Shown here: in pieces, positions 33,326 to 45,389 of the stretch
Position numbering within the stretch: the first letter of the stretch is position 1
How the letters are laid out: each line of letters opens with the position of its first letter
Source: Dromaius novaehollandiae
Taxonomy: Eukaryota > Chordata > Aves > Casuariiformes > Dromaiidae
NCBI RefSeq assembly: GCF_036370855.1
Contig: NC_088113.1
Location: 14,156,501 to 14,220,500 of the forward strand
Reading direction: 5' to 3'
Length of the DNA: 64,000 nucleotides
Notes under the pieces: model-generated
Databases searched by the model: none
Seen by the model: the letters and a program-made list of their open reading frames with translations, nothing else
Told to the model about the DNA's origin: nothing
Program-made: the position numbers and the translations under genes

Positions 33326-36300
33326 CAATATAAAATGAAAGCAAAAGAAACCTTTTATATTTTTACTCAAATACTAGTTTTATAGCACTAAACTTCTGAT
33401 TTCACTGCATACGAGATGATTACACTCCTACATGATGCTAGTAGCTATGTGGAAAAATAGGTCTGCTGAGCAAACTGAGAACAGGGTAATCCTTAGAGAG
33501 GCATCCAGAACAGCAGAAAGGGAGAAGAATAGCTCAAACTCCACCAGCCAAGGAATCTTCTAGCTGGCCATGACCTGTTTGAGATCTCTACCTCTGCAAT
33601 AAACATTGCAACATTTAATTACTGAAGAAGTCTCTCATTGGTAAGTAAGTATACGGTTCAAGAAAATTAACAGAGGTCTTTTGTCTTAAATTAAGTGCAG
33701 TTAATATTTAAATTTACCAAAAAATAAGTTTAATCACCTTTTCTATAAATAAATATTTATTATCTGCTTTGCATTGTAAAAGTAATGCTCACTGCAGTTC
33801 TCTCTATATGTTAAGCATATAGGTTGGGTGACAAGATGTTCAGTCAGTCATCTGGGAAGTACTTGGGACGTGATTGGCGCTTCCTTTTCTTCCAGTAACT
33901 AGAACCATGCGCTGGGCTTTTTCAAAGTGCTGTGGCTCTTTTAGCAATTTTACCCTCCTTGAGCTGGGAAGGGAATTGTTGTAGTGAAGGATCTGTGCAT
34001 TAGGAGGCTATGAGAACGAGCGCCTGTTTACACATCAGGCTGAATTTTTCTCTTTGGACAGAGTTGGCAGAAGGCTAGAAGCTTTCTTCGCCTTCCACAC
34101 AGCACTGTTGAGAGGCGCGCCTGGTTTAAAAAGAAGTAGAATTTAGGAATATGTAGGAACATCTCATTTTTGAAAGCCCTGAAATCATGATTTCATGACT
34201 AACCAATACCTGCAGGTGGATTCCTTCGTACTGCATTAGCGTAAGGCTAGGCCTGCTGCTTCTGTCAGTTGTGTTTCCCCCAGATGTTCATAACCCCCTT
34301 GCTTTCTCCCGTTGACACCCATCCTGCCCTTCTCTACTCTGCAGTTATTGACAGGCTTAATGTACGGTAGAACCAATCTAACAGAACCAATCTACATTTT
34401 ATGTTTGTCCATCTAATTTGAGATCTAATTTGGTTACTTACTTGTGAAAGCATTATGTATGTTTATGACAGTGTAAAAATAACAGAGTCAATTTACTACT
34501 GATGTTATCACCGGGAACAGGAGCTTCTGAATTGAATGTTGGCTCACCTTCTCTCTCTTCTAATTTCTATTAGGAGAGAGAAAGACTTAATTATGTTATA
34601 TTTTTCCATGGTTGATGGTGCAAGATACACTGTAAATTGGTTAAACGTTGTTTAGGTCAGTGTCACTTGTATGTTCAGAGGCAGAATGCAAAGCAAATCT
34701 TAGAGGACATAAAAAGGTATAATGTAAATAATATTTTCCTCACCACTTCAACAGAATGACTTATCCGCTCTTATACTTCCTAATGATCTGTGATATGTAG
34801 GCAGAGTGCACTTAAGTTTGGTCTGTGTTGAAACATCTTAGTTGTATAGGAGTATCAGCAAAAGTCCTTTTATATAGTTTCCATAAATTACCATTTAATT
34901 CCATTTTTGTGGTGGGCAATGGTGACTCTAGATGATGTAACTGAGAATCAGGCTAACGTGCATCCACATCAGTCTAAAGCTACAGACAGTCCTGTATAAA
35001 TACACAGTATCTTGTTCTTCTAGGCAGGGTTTTATTAGAGTATCCTAACGCTCTAGAGGGCAGGAGGGGCCTGGGAAATGTTAGAAGGAACTGTGAAAGA
35101 TTCTGCTTAAAGTCTAAAGAAGCATCTTGGTGGTCAAGTTTTGCCCAAGATTCAGGCCAAAGGAATCAGCTGAGATTTGCTGTGTTGTATGGAGACATGG
35201 AGGGTTAAACCTCTATACTTGGCAAAACGTAGATCCTCAAGCATCCTTAACCCAGAAGGAATGTAAATTCTTTAGGCATTTATATTTCCACCTATAAAGA
35301 GCCTGCGTGTCTGGCAACATGAATGTACACAGCTATCCACATTCTGGGACATTAATCCCTGGTGACTTTTCCCCATTGGGAAATTAATCTTGAATTTAGC
35401 TCCGCTTCCAGAAATAGTATACTTCAGAGAAATCATGTATTTGTACTTAATTTTTATGTGCAGTTATACATGTGATTGCACAAAAAAAGGTACAAAGGCA
35501 CAAACAAAGACTTAGTGGAAGCGTAAGTCTTCCACTTAGACATTTTACATTATGTACAGTTGCTTTGTTCACATGCAGTTAGCAGAGACGTAGTACATCA
35601 GTTCTAGTACTGAAAAATGATGAAAATGTTTTCAGTTCTAGTGGTATTAATATCTCTACAATATAATTGAGTGATCCAAAACTGTTTGCAAAAGGCAAGG
35701 AGAGCTTTCAAAAGCAAGAAATGTTAAGTATTCCTTTAATTTAAACAGCACTTCAAATCTAAAATAAACATCAACTTTTATAAATCTGAGGCTTTTAGTT
35801 ATTGTGTGACTGTCTTAATTGCCTAGAAAAAAAATAGCTGTTATCTAACTTCTTGAGAAAATTTGCTGAAGTTAGTTCTGCAAACACTTGAATCAGACCC
35901 AAACTCATGTAACTTACTGGATTTGTTGATTAAGGCTGTAATGTTTGCACAGATTACTTTGTTTTACTTTCGGTCTGATGGATGTGTTTCTGCTGAAGTA
36001 AATCTGACATCATACAAAGTCTTTTGTAAGCAAACCGATTCCTATTACTGACAGAGATTTTCAAGGCTCAATTTCTATGGGATGCTACTAGACAGTTTGT
36101 CAAAGAAGGGACACTAACAGTATTGCTCCTGTAAAATTTTTCTCAAGTTTATCTTATGATAATAAATATTTATCTCATTGTTCCTGCATTTACATCTTAA
36201 GTTATAAAGCACGCTTTATGAGAATGTTTTATAAACTGTAATTGTAGGAATACAGTCTTTCATGTGTTTTTAAACAGCTCACCAAAGAGCAATTTGTATT

Positions 36301-38450
36301 GTATTTCTAGAGCTTCACACATAATTTATAGCCTCTAATTTCGCTTCAAATACCAAAAAAGTGGGAGATTTTTCATGTTTTTTACTATCACAGGGCACTG
36401 TTGGAAAACTCAGTCACAACTTGCTGTTGGGAGCTTCCGTGCTGGCTGCAGCTAATGTCTTTTGAATGATACACAAAACCAGTTATGACCATTTGCAGGT
36501 GTTCAGAGGGAAGGAGTGTCAGCTGTTAGTGTTATCATGATTCCAGTTTGGTAATAATATCCGGCCTCCAAATTCCCCAGAAATGCCATATTTTTTACTA
36601 ACTATTATGAAGCACTGTTGTGTTTCATGCTAGGGGTGGATGAAATGATCCTTGTCTGTGGCCTTTAGAGTCTTTTCTGATGAAAGGTTTAATAGATATC
36701 TAACAGATACTGTTATTACCGCAGTACATCTCTAAGATCACAAAGAAATGAGTTTGAACTTTAACTAGTGAATTGCTGTGAGCCCAGTGCATTTTGCTTC
36801 CCTTGTCTTCATTAGAGCCTTAGGAAAATATCAAAACTCTATCTCTCTTTACCATTAGTCAAGCAAATGGCACTTGGGTTATGCTTCACTGAACTCGACA
36901 CCCTCTGGGCCACATCCTGGTTACTCCTATTCATTGCTTATGGAGGGATTAGAGCAGACTGCTTCAGCGGTTCATCAGATAAAGCCTTTGCCTGAAATCC
37001 TGCTGTTTATTTCAGTTTAAGTGCCTGGCCACAGAGCTCCCTAGGGAAGAGTTTAGTTTCCCCATACGTATGACTACTGAACACAAATATTGCCCTTGGG
37101 AAAACACTTAATATATTTATTGCTCTATTTGGTAGAGTATCAAATGAACACATCAGAAGCCCCTTAGGAAAAGTCTTCTCCAAAACTCTGTTGTGATTCT
37201 GCCAGAAAAAAGACAGACTTGCGCAGTTTAAAGGATGCTGAATAACAATACAGACAGGACACGTCACAGACAGGCGTCCTAAGGATTTGTAATGCGTTAA
37301 GAGAAAAGAATCCTGCAGGGTCATGGTTAAGCAGGGAGCTGGATTCTGTTCCTCCTTACAAGTAGTTTTTAAGAAATACACATCAAGTTTTAAAATTGGC
37401 AGTGGCAGTGCTCCTGTTAAAGAGGAAATTGTTTCTAGCTGTACAGGTATAACCGAAGACCTAATTTCAGGTAGTGTAGTGAGCAGTTCTTATGGATGAT
37501 GAACCACAAAAATAAACAAAACAAAGCAAAAAAATCAAAGCCGACACTTCAATTGTTAGCCCAGCACGAACCTGAAAGGCTTCCAGTAAGGGCCAAAAAA
37601 AGTTTCTGGTAAACTGAGAGATGTCTCATCACCAGAAGCGTTTTCAGAACAGGATGCAGTGTGGAGTTACAGGAATACATAACTAATATTTTGGACCCAG
37701 GTGTGTTCCCTATTGGTACTGAGGTGCCAAACGGTGATCACGAAGGGCAGGGCTGCAGAAATAGCCCTGTATTAGCCGTATACCTTTTTATTTTATTTAT
37801 TTATAAAACTAGTGCTGGGCAACAACTGTTCTGCTGGGCCAGAATCATGGGATTAAAGCACTATATTTACAGTACATCCTGCCCACAAAGGTGGAGTAAG
37901 GTCTCCTACTGTGCTTCACCATGAAGGGATTCCCCTGCAAAAGGGAATCTCCAGCTTCCATTTTAGACTGTCAGAGGCAGCAGAAACTCCCGCAGCTTAA
38001 TGGGCCCAGCTGAGGCTGCAGAACACAAAGCCTGGCAGCAAGGGCAAAGAGAAATTTCCTTCACCGAGGGTGAAGTTTTTTGGGGATGACTTGAGGAAAG
38101 TAGCTGATATGATTTACTAAGCTCTAATGCTGGATATATATGAATACCAAGCAGGCCTTGAATGGCGACGTTGCTTTTGAGTAACAGGAGGGATTTTCTT
38201 TCTTTGAAAGAAGAAACCTGAGCATATCTGCCTTCTTTTCTTCAGAATACAAGGGAATGAAAATCTAAGAAGGGACCCAGGATTTGTCCTTTAAATAATT
38301 AAGACTTGCTTCATTAAGACCTGGTATTCCCTTTTGGAAAAGAATAGCGGCCTTAGAAGGCGATTTTTTTTTAAGTTTTTTTTTTTTTAAGTCCCATCCC
38401 TCCACCCCATGCTCTTACAAGGGCAGTCATAGGCATGCTGACATAAAGTA

Positions 38451-38500
38451 GTGTATATATATATATATGTATATATATATTAGATAAATATATATATTTA
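38451..38500. repeat. (TA)n microsatellite
   Basis: Interrupted TATATATA runs with GTATAT and TAGATAAA breaks. Confidence 0.9.
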
Positions 38501-41319
38501 TACCAGAATAAGTCATATTGTCTAATATTGGAAATGCTAGGCTACTACCAGAACTGCACCTACATGATATGGAAACTGTACCCCTCGATTTATACTGGTA
38601 CAATTAGAATATTATAACTTTTTCCATCCTTTGCTAATGGTGCTTGATCCACTTCAGAAGACAAAGTCTTGGCAAACCAATGATTTCTTTTGTCTCCATT
38701 AAGTTTTCTCTGTTTCTAATGCATCCTGTATTAAGAAACATTTTTGATGTATAGTGTTTCAAGATGCTCAGACACAGGCAGTTACCCTTTTATCTGTGTA
38801 ACTTGAGAGAAAAGGGTAAAGAGTTTGTGAGTCCAAAGCAAGTCAGGCAAAGAGCATGACAAGATTCTCTCCCACCGAGCTGTATTGCAAAAGGCAAGTA
38901 ACATGAGGGGAAAATGTGAAAAGAACCACAGAGGAGACGTAAGACGAAGGGTGTGTGGGTTTTACACACCACAGATGGGATCCCACCAAGGTGCAAGATG
39001 GAGCTAACCACATCTGCAACAACAATGAAGAACAGTACAAGAAAGAGCAAGTCCTTTTATGCAACTGAAAGAGAAATGAGGTCACTGAGTTCAATGAGTT
39101 TATCTTACTCCACCACTAGATGTTTGCACTCGTGCACTGTTTTCACTTTTATTTACATAAGAAAGGTCTACAGTAAGTTACTCTTGGCAACATGCTCATA
39201 CCACAAATCTTGCCTGAGCATGTGGAAGAAAAAGATTTATTTTCAAAGCCTCCGAGTCATCAAATTCTTATGAAATCCACTCCTTTTCTCTTGAAGGAAA
39301 TTACACTGGCTCAGACCTAACAAAAGTTATTCAGTTAATCCACCCGCGGAAATAAGCATGGTTTAGATTATATCCTTTCATAGTAGGATCTTTAAGAAGA
39401 GAGATGATAACTGACTAGCAGACTGGCCAGAGAAATTACAGTTTATCTCTGAGAAAAAGAGACTTAGGATTATGTTTTCACATCCAGGGAGAACTTTTGT
39501 CATGATTTTTTTCCCTCAATGGCAAACAAGTTAAAATCATGCACTAAAAGAAAACATAAAAGTCAGCTTGAGGGCCATTCAAAATGTTTTCTTTTTCTTT
39601 CTGAAAACTTTTTCCTTCAACTCATTTTTGAGCTAGAAAGCTACTACAATCTTTCCCACAGGCAGATGTGACTTTCTTAAATGTATTCAACAAAAAACAG
39701 TTACTGAAATGGAGCTCCCAACCAGCTCTACTACAGAATGAAGCTCAGTATTTCTGAATTTTACAGTCTGTGTGGAGTGAGCTCCAAGCTCGTTTGTAAT
39801 AAGGCAGAAACCCAAACTTCTCATTTTCCAGGCAGGCAGTAGGGCTGCTATGTTGTTTCCATCTATGAAGGACAAAGCCAAGGCTGGGGGAGAATATTGT
39901 TAGTATATGTGCTAGGACTTGAATGGAGCATGTCATATTCCAGCTTTCCCTAATGAGGCCCAATTGCAGAAATTTAATAGGAAAACTTTTTAAGTATTCA
40001 CCCATTCTTCTTCTGGGTTGTTGTCCTCTGTTGTTCTCCACAGATCCCCTTTCGAATGGACTTTTATGAGCTATCATGGAGCAAGGATTCTCTTGTGGCT
40101 AAAGCACTGGATTTTGGCTCAGGAACACTGTGTTCTAACAAAATCAAACGCTAACTATGTTCCACTGATTGTTTCTATATTTCTCATTAAAACAGTTGTT
40201 GGTTAATATTCTTCAGGCATTATGAGGGAGGTGAGATGCAAGGCTGGATGCCATCAGACAGAGCAGGGAACCGTATGCAAGTCTCACGTATCACAAACAA
40301 GTGTTGGGACAACAAGACTGTTGCACAGGAGTGCTTTTTAAAGCATAGCTTTAAAAGAAAGGTTATACATTGTTCCCTTCAGGAAACGCTTTTGATCTTT
40401 GGACTCCAAACTGGTGGAGGTAATTCTCAGCCGCTCTGAGAAAAGGCTCAGCAGTTTTGGCTGCCAAGTGCTGAACGTGCTGGCCGTAGACAGCTCCCCG
40501 CTTGGAAGGCTGTTTGGTGGGATTTTCTTTCTGGAGCTCCAAACTCTCCCCACACGCGGCACAACGAGCCAGGGACCCTAGCCCAGAGTCTGGAATCCCT
40601 TTCCAAAGCTACACACTTTAAAAATACACCTTATAGGGCTTGACTCTATGTACCCAGGTACTTTCGGGGGGTCTAACTCTGCAGTTTGACCGCAATTCAC
40701 AGGAGCGCAGAGCAGAAAGGTGAATCACAGTAAAACACCTGAAGCTACTTTCAAAGACTTTTCTGAAGCTTTCAGTGCAGGTTTGTTACCTCCTGCACCT
40801 GTTGTTGGCACAATAGCGTGTCCCTTGGAAACCACACTATTCGATGTGCAGTCCCTATGTGTACGTTTTTGAAAGCTAGTGTGTCCCAGGGATCAGGTGG
40901 CTTGGGCAGACTGAGGCCAGTCACCAAGCATCGAGGGGCTCTGCCTGAGCCATTCAGCAACTGTTTTTATTAAAAGGAGGCTAGGCCGGTCCCCATCGGC
41001 GCAAATGCTTTCAAAAATCCTGGCGATTTTCAGCCTTCGCTTCATGTAGCGACGGCACCGACCCGCCTGCCAAGGCGCTGGGACCCCAGGCCTCGTTCGT
41101 ACCCACTGCAGCCGAGCACCAGGGCCACGCCGTGCCAGGACTCTCCCCCGCAGTTGTGAAATGCTACGATGGCCCCATTTTTTTGTTTTGTAGCTGTGAC
41201 ATAAGCTAAATAAACTGAAGCATGTGGAGGCAATTATGCAGCGTAAATGCCAGATATCCTCATGTCTTGTTTAGAGGCGGCCAGCCAGCCATCTAAGAGA
41301 AATAAAATATTTATTTTTG

Positions 41320-42390
41320 CTTAAAAAGCCCCTCTGCACGGATTTGAACTTGAAAGCCTCTTCCGCCCCCGTTTCCAGAAAGAGGAGGCTGGTTCGGCTG
41401 GCGAAGCCCAGCGAAACCTCGGGCTAATCCCTGGCGCGAGGGTGGGCGCGGGGCCCTGTCGCTCGGGGTGCCCCTGCCTCGGGGGGCGCCGCCGCTTCGG
41501 GACGGGGCGGGGGGTCAGTGCCGGGAAGCGGCCTTCCCCGAGGGGGGGCAGCGCAGCGGGACGCTGGGGCTGGCGGTGGCGAGCCGCGACCTCCAGGCCC
41601 AAGCCCAGGCCCAAGCGCAGGTCCGGGCCCGGGCGCCGCCGCTGTGCCATGGCGCCACCGCGTGGCAGCGCTCGCGGGCCGCTGCCCCGTTTTCTGTCGG
41701 CCGAGTCGGCCTCGCATCCTCTTTAAGCGGGCCGTACCAAGCGCGGCGCGGGGGCAGAGGTGCGCCCGGCGCCCCGCGGCCGGACCTCAGCGCTGGCGGC
41801 GGTGGCGGAGAACGGGCAGCGCCGCAGCACCGCACCGCGCGGGGCAGGCCGCCGGCAGGCGCCCGCTGTCGTCCTCGCCTCGTCCCGCTCCTCCTCTGCG
41901 AGGCGAGCGAATGGTTCAGCCCCGCCCAACATGGCCGCCACCATGAAGAAAGCGGTGAGTGTCGCCGAGGCGGCGGCGGCGGCGCTTCCGCGGCCCCTCG
42001 GGAACGGCCGTGTTCCCCCTTCCCGCGCGCTGAGGGCGCGGCGGGCGCCATGTCACCTCAGCGCGGCCCCGAGCCCCGCTGGCCCCGGCGGCGGCTCCTC
42101 CCCCTCGGGCCCCGTGGCGGCGGGTCCCTGCCGGGGGCCCGCTCCCGCTCGGCCCGGGGTGCCGCGGTGCCCGGCGAGGAGGGAGGGGGGCTCAGCGGCG
42201 CTGAGGCCTGGCACGGCCGGCGGAGGGGGCAGCCGCTATGGGCTCGCGCGGGGAGCGCGGGCTGCGCGCTCGGTGGTGCCGCCTGTCTGTGGGGAGGCAC
42301 CTTTGCCGTGAAGATGGCGCCGCCGCTGGGGGCGCTGCCTGGGTGCCGCCGGGAGCCAGCCCGGCTGCCTGAGTCCTGGTGTCGTCAAGG
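41320..42390. promoter_or_regulatory. PFDN4: CpG island and promoter of PFDN4
   Basis: About 1 kb of CpG-dense sequence centred on PFDN4 exon 1, with abrupt AT-rich flanks. No TATA box is seen upstream of the ATG, as expected of a housekeeping gene. It contains a short 12-bp repeat (CCAGGCCCAAGC, 41593-41616). Confidence 0.9.
41928..41942 (+). promoter_or_regulatory. PFDN4: YY1-type motif over the PFDN4 start codon
   Basis: AACATGGCCGCCACC matches the AAnATGGCnGCC motif often found just downstream of TATA-less start sites. The ATG of the motif is the PFDN4 initiator, implying a short 5' UTR. Confidence 0.6.
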
Positions 42391-44416
42391 GGCTGTTTCA
42401 ACCAAATGCATAAGCAAAATGTAAAGCCCATAAAACTGCCTTTTTCCCCCCTCCTCCCCCCAAAAGCTTTGTAGAAATAATTTATGGTGCGATTAAAAAT
42501 AAAGCCAGTCTTCATTATAAGTAATGAATTCTTTGCTTTGACCTTTCCTTGCAGGCTGCAGAAGATGTCAATGTCACTTTTGAGGATCAACAGAAAATTA
42601 ATAAATTTGCAAGAAATACTAGCAGGATCACAGAGCTGAAAGAAGAAATAGAAGTCAAAAAGGTATTTTTGCTACCAGGTCACTTACTTTTTGTTGCCCT
42701 GAATTAATTTCTGAGCTGTAGCTCAGAAAATGGGCAGAAAATAGGGACTGTGGATTAACGTAAGTTATAGTTCTAGTCTGGGGTTTCTGATACTGAAGAT
42801 AGCTAGAGAACGTTAAGATGGCAAAGCAATGAAAATCATGGGAAGTAAAGGAAACCTGAAAGAACTGCAAGTGTATTATTGCATGCAGTACTTAGAACTC
42901 CTTAATTGTCATTTATGAAATGTTGACCATATGTGATGGCTATTTGCAATGTTCCTAAAATTTCCTGCCTGAGGTTATTCATATCTGTTTTTCTTGCATC
43001 AGTGAGACATTCGTACATCATCTTTTTGACATGTTTACAGAGGTGAATCATTTTCTGCTCAGAGATTTTCTTTTACTGAATAGGGTGCGTTATTCTAATT
43101 TACTCTTCCAGTATTATTTCATTTTCCTTTAAGATCAATCACAGTATTTCCAATTAAGTTTTACCGTGATTTCTAAAATGCTTACCCTGTCTCTTCTATA
43201 ATTACCTTGTCTGATACATACTGTAAAAATGTGATATTTTTAGTTTGATGTTCCACTAGTGGCTTAAGGTGCTAGGACCTAAGCCATCCCACTTTTGTGA
43301 TAATACTTGCCATCTTATTTGTCTTCCTGTTTTCTGGTTAAATTCAGAAATTCCTGTGTAATAACGTTTCAGATCTTAGTAAAATTAATTCAATTGTATT
43401 TCACTTGTCTAGGCAGTTATTGGTCCTATTAATGATAGATACTGAGTATTGACTAGAACTTTGTACTGGTAAACTCCACAGAATTTAATGCTTACGCTAA
43501 ATTATATATCTGAAACAACTTTGTCAAACATACTGATATTATATTAGTAGGTAGGGTTTTTGCCCGAAATGCAGAACCTCCTCGCATTCGTTATGCAACA
43601 TGAATAGTATGTTAATGCATCCATTATAGTAATTTACATAGGACAAAGTGACCAGCTTTCTTGTGTCTTGATAAAATAGAAGCAGCTTCAGAATTTGGAA
43701 GATGCCTGTGATGACATAATGATGCTTGATGATGATGATTCACTACTGATACCCTACCAAATTGGAGATGTCTTCATTAGTCATTCCCAAGAAGAGACAC
43801 AAGAGATGCTGGAGGAGGCAAAGGTTTGTGGGGAAAAAAAGAGTTCCTTTAGCACTGTCTGCTACAGTGTGATGAGTGTTGCAGTGGAATGGTCTGTTCA
43901 TTCTTTGAACTCTTTGCTTTCTGATATCTTTACTATGATATTATGTAATACTACTGATTAAGCCTGTTAATTGGCCACAAGCATCAGCAAGGAAATATTC
44001 TTTCATTCGCATTTGTCTTTATGTCTTATCTTGATCTTGAGGAGCAATATATTTAGGTTAGCAATAGCTGAGGCATGACTCTTTCAATTTCTGATTTTTT
44101 TCTGAAGTTTTATGATGTCCTGCAATTGTTCATTTGGACAGTTTGTCCATTTGTCCTTTGACTGGCTCCATCAAAGGAGCCAGACTTGGCAAAAACTTAA
44201 GGTTCCTTTGATTATATACATTGCTGACAAACATGACTCAGTTTGTTTTCATAATTAATTGGACTTTTTTTTTTTCTTTTCCAGAAAAGTTTACAAGAAG
44301 AAATTGAAGCATTAGAATCTCGAGTGGAATCAATTCAGAGAGTGCTATCTGACCTGAAAGTTCAGCTCTATGCAAAGTTTGGAAATAACATAAATCTTGA
44401 GGCTGAGGACAGTTAA
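41931..44416 (+). CDS. PFDN4: Prefoldin subunit 4, 4 coding exons
   Basis: Beta-class subunit of the hexameric prefoldin chaperone, which captures unfolded actin and tubulin in the cytosol and passes them to the CCT/TRiC chaperonin. Exons: 41931-41954, 42555-42662, 43680-43823, 44285-44416. All junctions are GT/AG and every intron is phase 0. Together they give 135 aa plus stop (human 134). The protein starts MAATMKKA and keeps the family layout: an N-terminal coiled-coil helix (about residues 15-55, FEDQQKINKFARNTSRI), the central beta-hairpin segment IPYQIGDVFISHSQEET, and a C-terminal coiled-coil helix (ESRVESIQRVLSDLKVQLYA), ending EAEDS. A second in-frame ATG at codon 5 has an almost perfect Kozak context (GCCGCCACCATGA), so initiation there is possible. 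It is transcribed away from CYP24A1. Confidence 0.97.
41955..44284 (+). other. PFDN4: PFDN4 introns 1-3
   Basis: Intron 1 (41955-42554) begins in the CpG island and holds a second YY1-like AAGATGGCGCCGCC at 42311. Intron 2 (42663-43679) and intron 3 (43824-44284) are AT-rich with nothing else recognised. Intron 3 ends in a long T-rich acceptor tract. Confidence 0.85.
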
Positions 44417-44690
44417 AGGTTTTCTAAATATATCATATTTTTTTTCATTGTTTTATCAAATATTTTGCCTTTCTTCTTTTCCAGTAATGTTTAAAAAAAT
44501 TCCACCAGTTTCTGTTTTTTGACTTTCCTGTTTTGCGTTCCATCTATTTAATGAGAGCTTTCTTATTTTGCTTGTTGCAGTTATTTATTGTTCAGGAAAG
44601 CATTAGCATCATACTGTTGATAAAGCATCAAGATTGGAATATTTGCGCTGTTTATTAAAATAATAAAGTCAGGCACATATCATAGTTTCC
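44417..44690 (+). other. PFDN4: PFDN4 3' untranslated region
   Basis: Short AT-rich stretch after the stop codon, ending just past the AATAAA at 44662. The cleavage site is estimated. Confidence 0.7.
44662..44667 (+). terminator. PFDN4: PFDN4 polyadenylation signal
   Basis: AATAAA in context AAAATAATAAAGTC, 246 bases after the stop codon, followed by TG/T-rich sequence. Confidence 0.75.
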
Positions 44691-45367
44691 CTGGTCTTAT
44701 TTTCAACTCATGAAAATACTTATGTAGTACAAAAACACTGGAAGTGGGGAATTTCTATTTTGCACTGTATTGGCTGTTGGCTAGAAGTTCCTCTACAGTA
44801 TTTTGGGCATGGTCTCACAGTCAGCTGTAATGTTGCTTAAGTTGGTCCAGGCAGCTCCTTCTGGAAATACTAAATCTATCCTTTGTGTTTCTCTCAATCT
44901 TAGCTCCAAAGTTTTGTGGCCAGAGAATAAACCAGATAAAGAAATCGAGTCCTGCCCTGGGCGGTTTTGTTTTTTTCCAAGAGAGATCAGTTCCTCAGTC
45001 ATTTCACAGACAGCTGCAGAAACACCGATAGCTCAGTGCACAAAGTGGCAACAAGTTGACAGGGGAGAAAGAAGGGCTCCTTAAAGTTTGCATTGGTATT
45101 GAAGAAGTGCTTTTGGAGCCACAGTTTGTTTAGTCATTTACTACTTTCTATTTGGGAATCGTGAAAGATGTCATAATGGTGAGTCTTAACTTCTTTCAAT
45201 TTTCCTGAACAACAGTTTCTAGATATGCATGCTAATTCCAAATTTATGTGCCAAATTAGTGTCAGAATTGTTCATAGATTATGTTACTTTTGTCAGCATC
45301 CATCCCTGCATATCCATCCATGATTCCTGGAACTATGCCTCCATCATTATGTGAAGTTGGTAGCTAC

Positions 45368-45389
45368 TTTTTTTTTTTTTTTTTTTTTT
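45368..45389. repeat. Poly-T tract
   Basis: 22 uninterrupted T. No retroposon body was recognised next to it. Confidence 0.9.

Larger units (their letters stand above)
30430..41320. other. Intergenic between divergent CYP24A1 and PFDN4
   Basis: No gene supported. Contents are an ancient MIR-like relic (33225-33325), a TA microsatellite (38451-38500), and AT-rich single-copy-like DNA. It may hold enhancers for CYP24A1, but none can be read with confidence. Confidence 0.6.

Noticed and set aside
41655..41668. CTCF-like CCACCGCGTGGCAG near the PFDN4 promoter
   Set aside because: Two core positions differ from the CTCF consensus and such partial matches are frequent in CpG islands.
41468..42424. 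318-codon open frame through the PFDN4 CpG island
   Set aside because: It overlaps PFDN4 exon 1 in another frame, crosses its splice donor, and has CpG-island composition with no recognisable domain.
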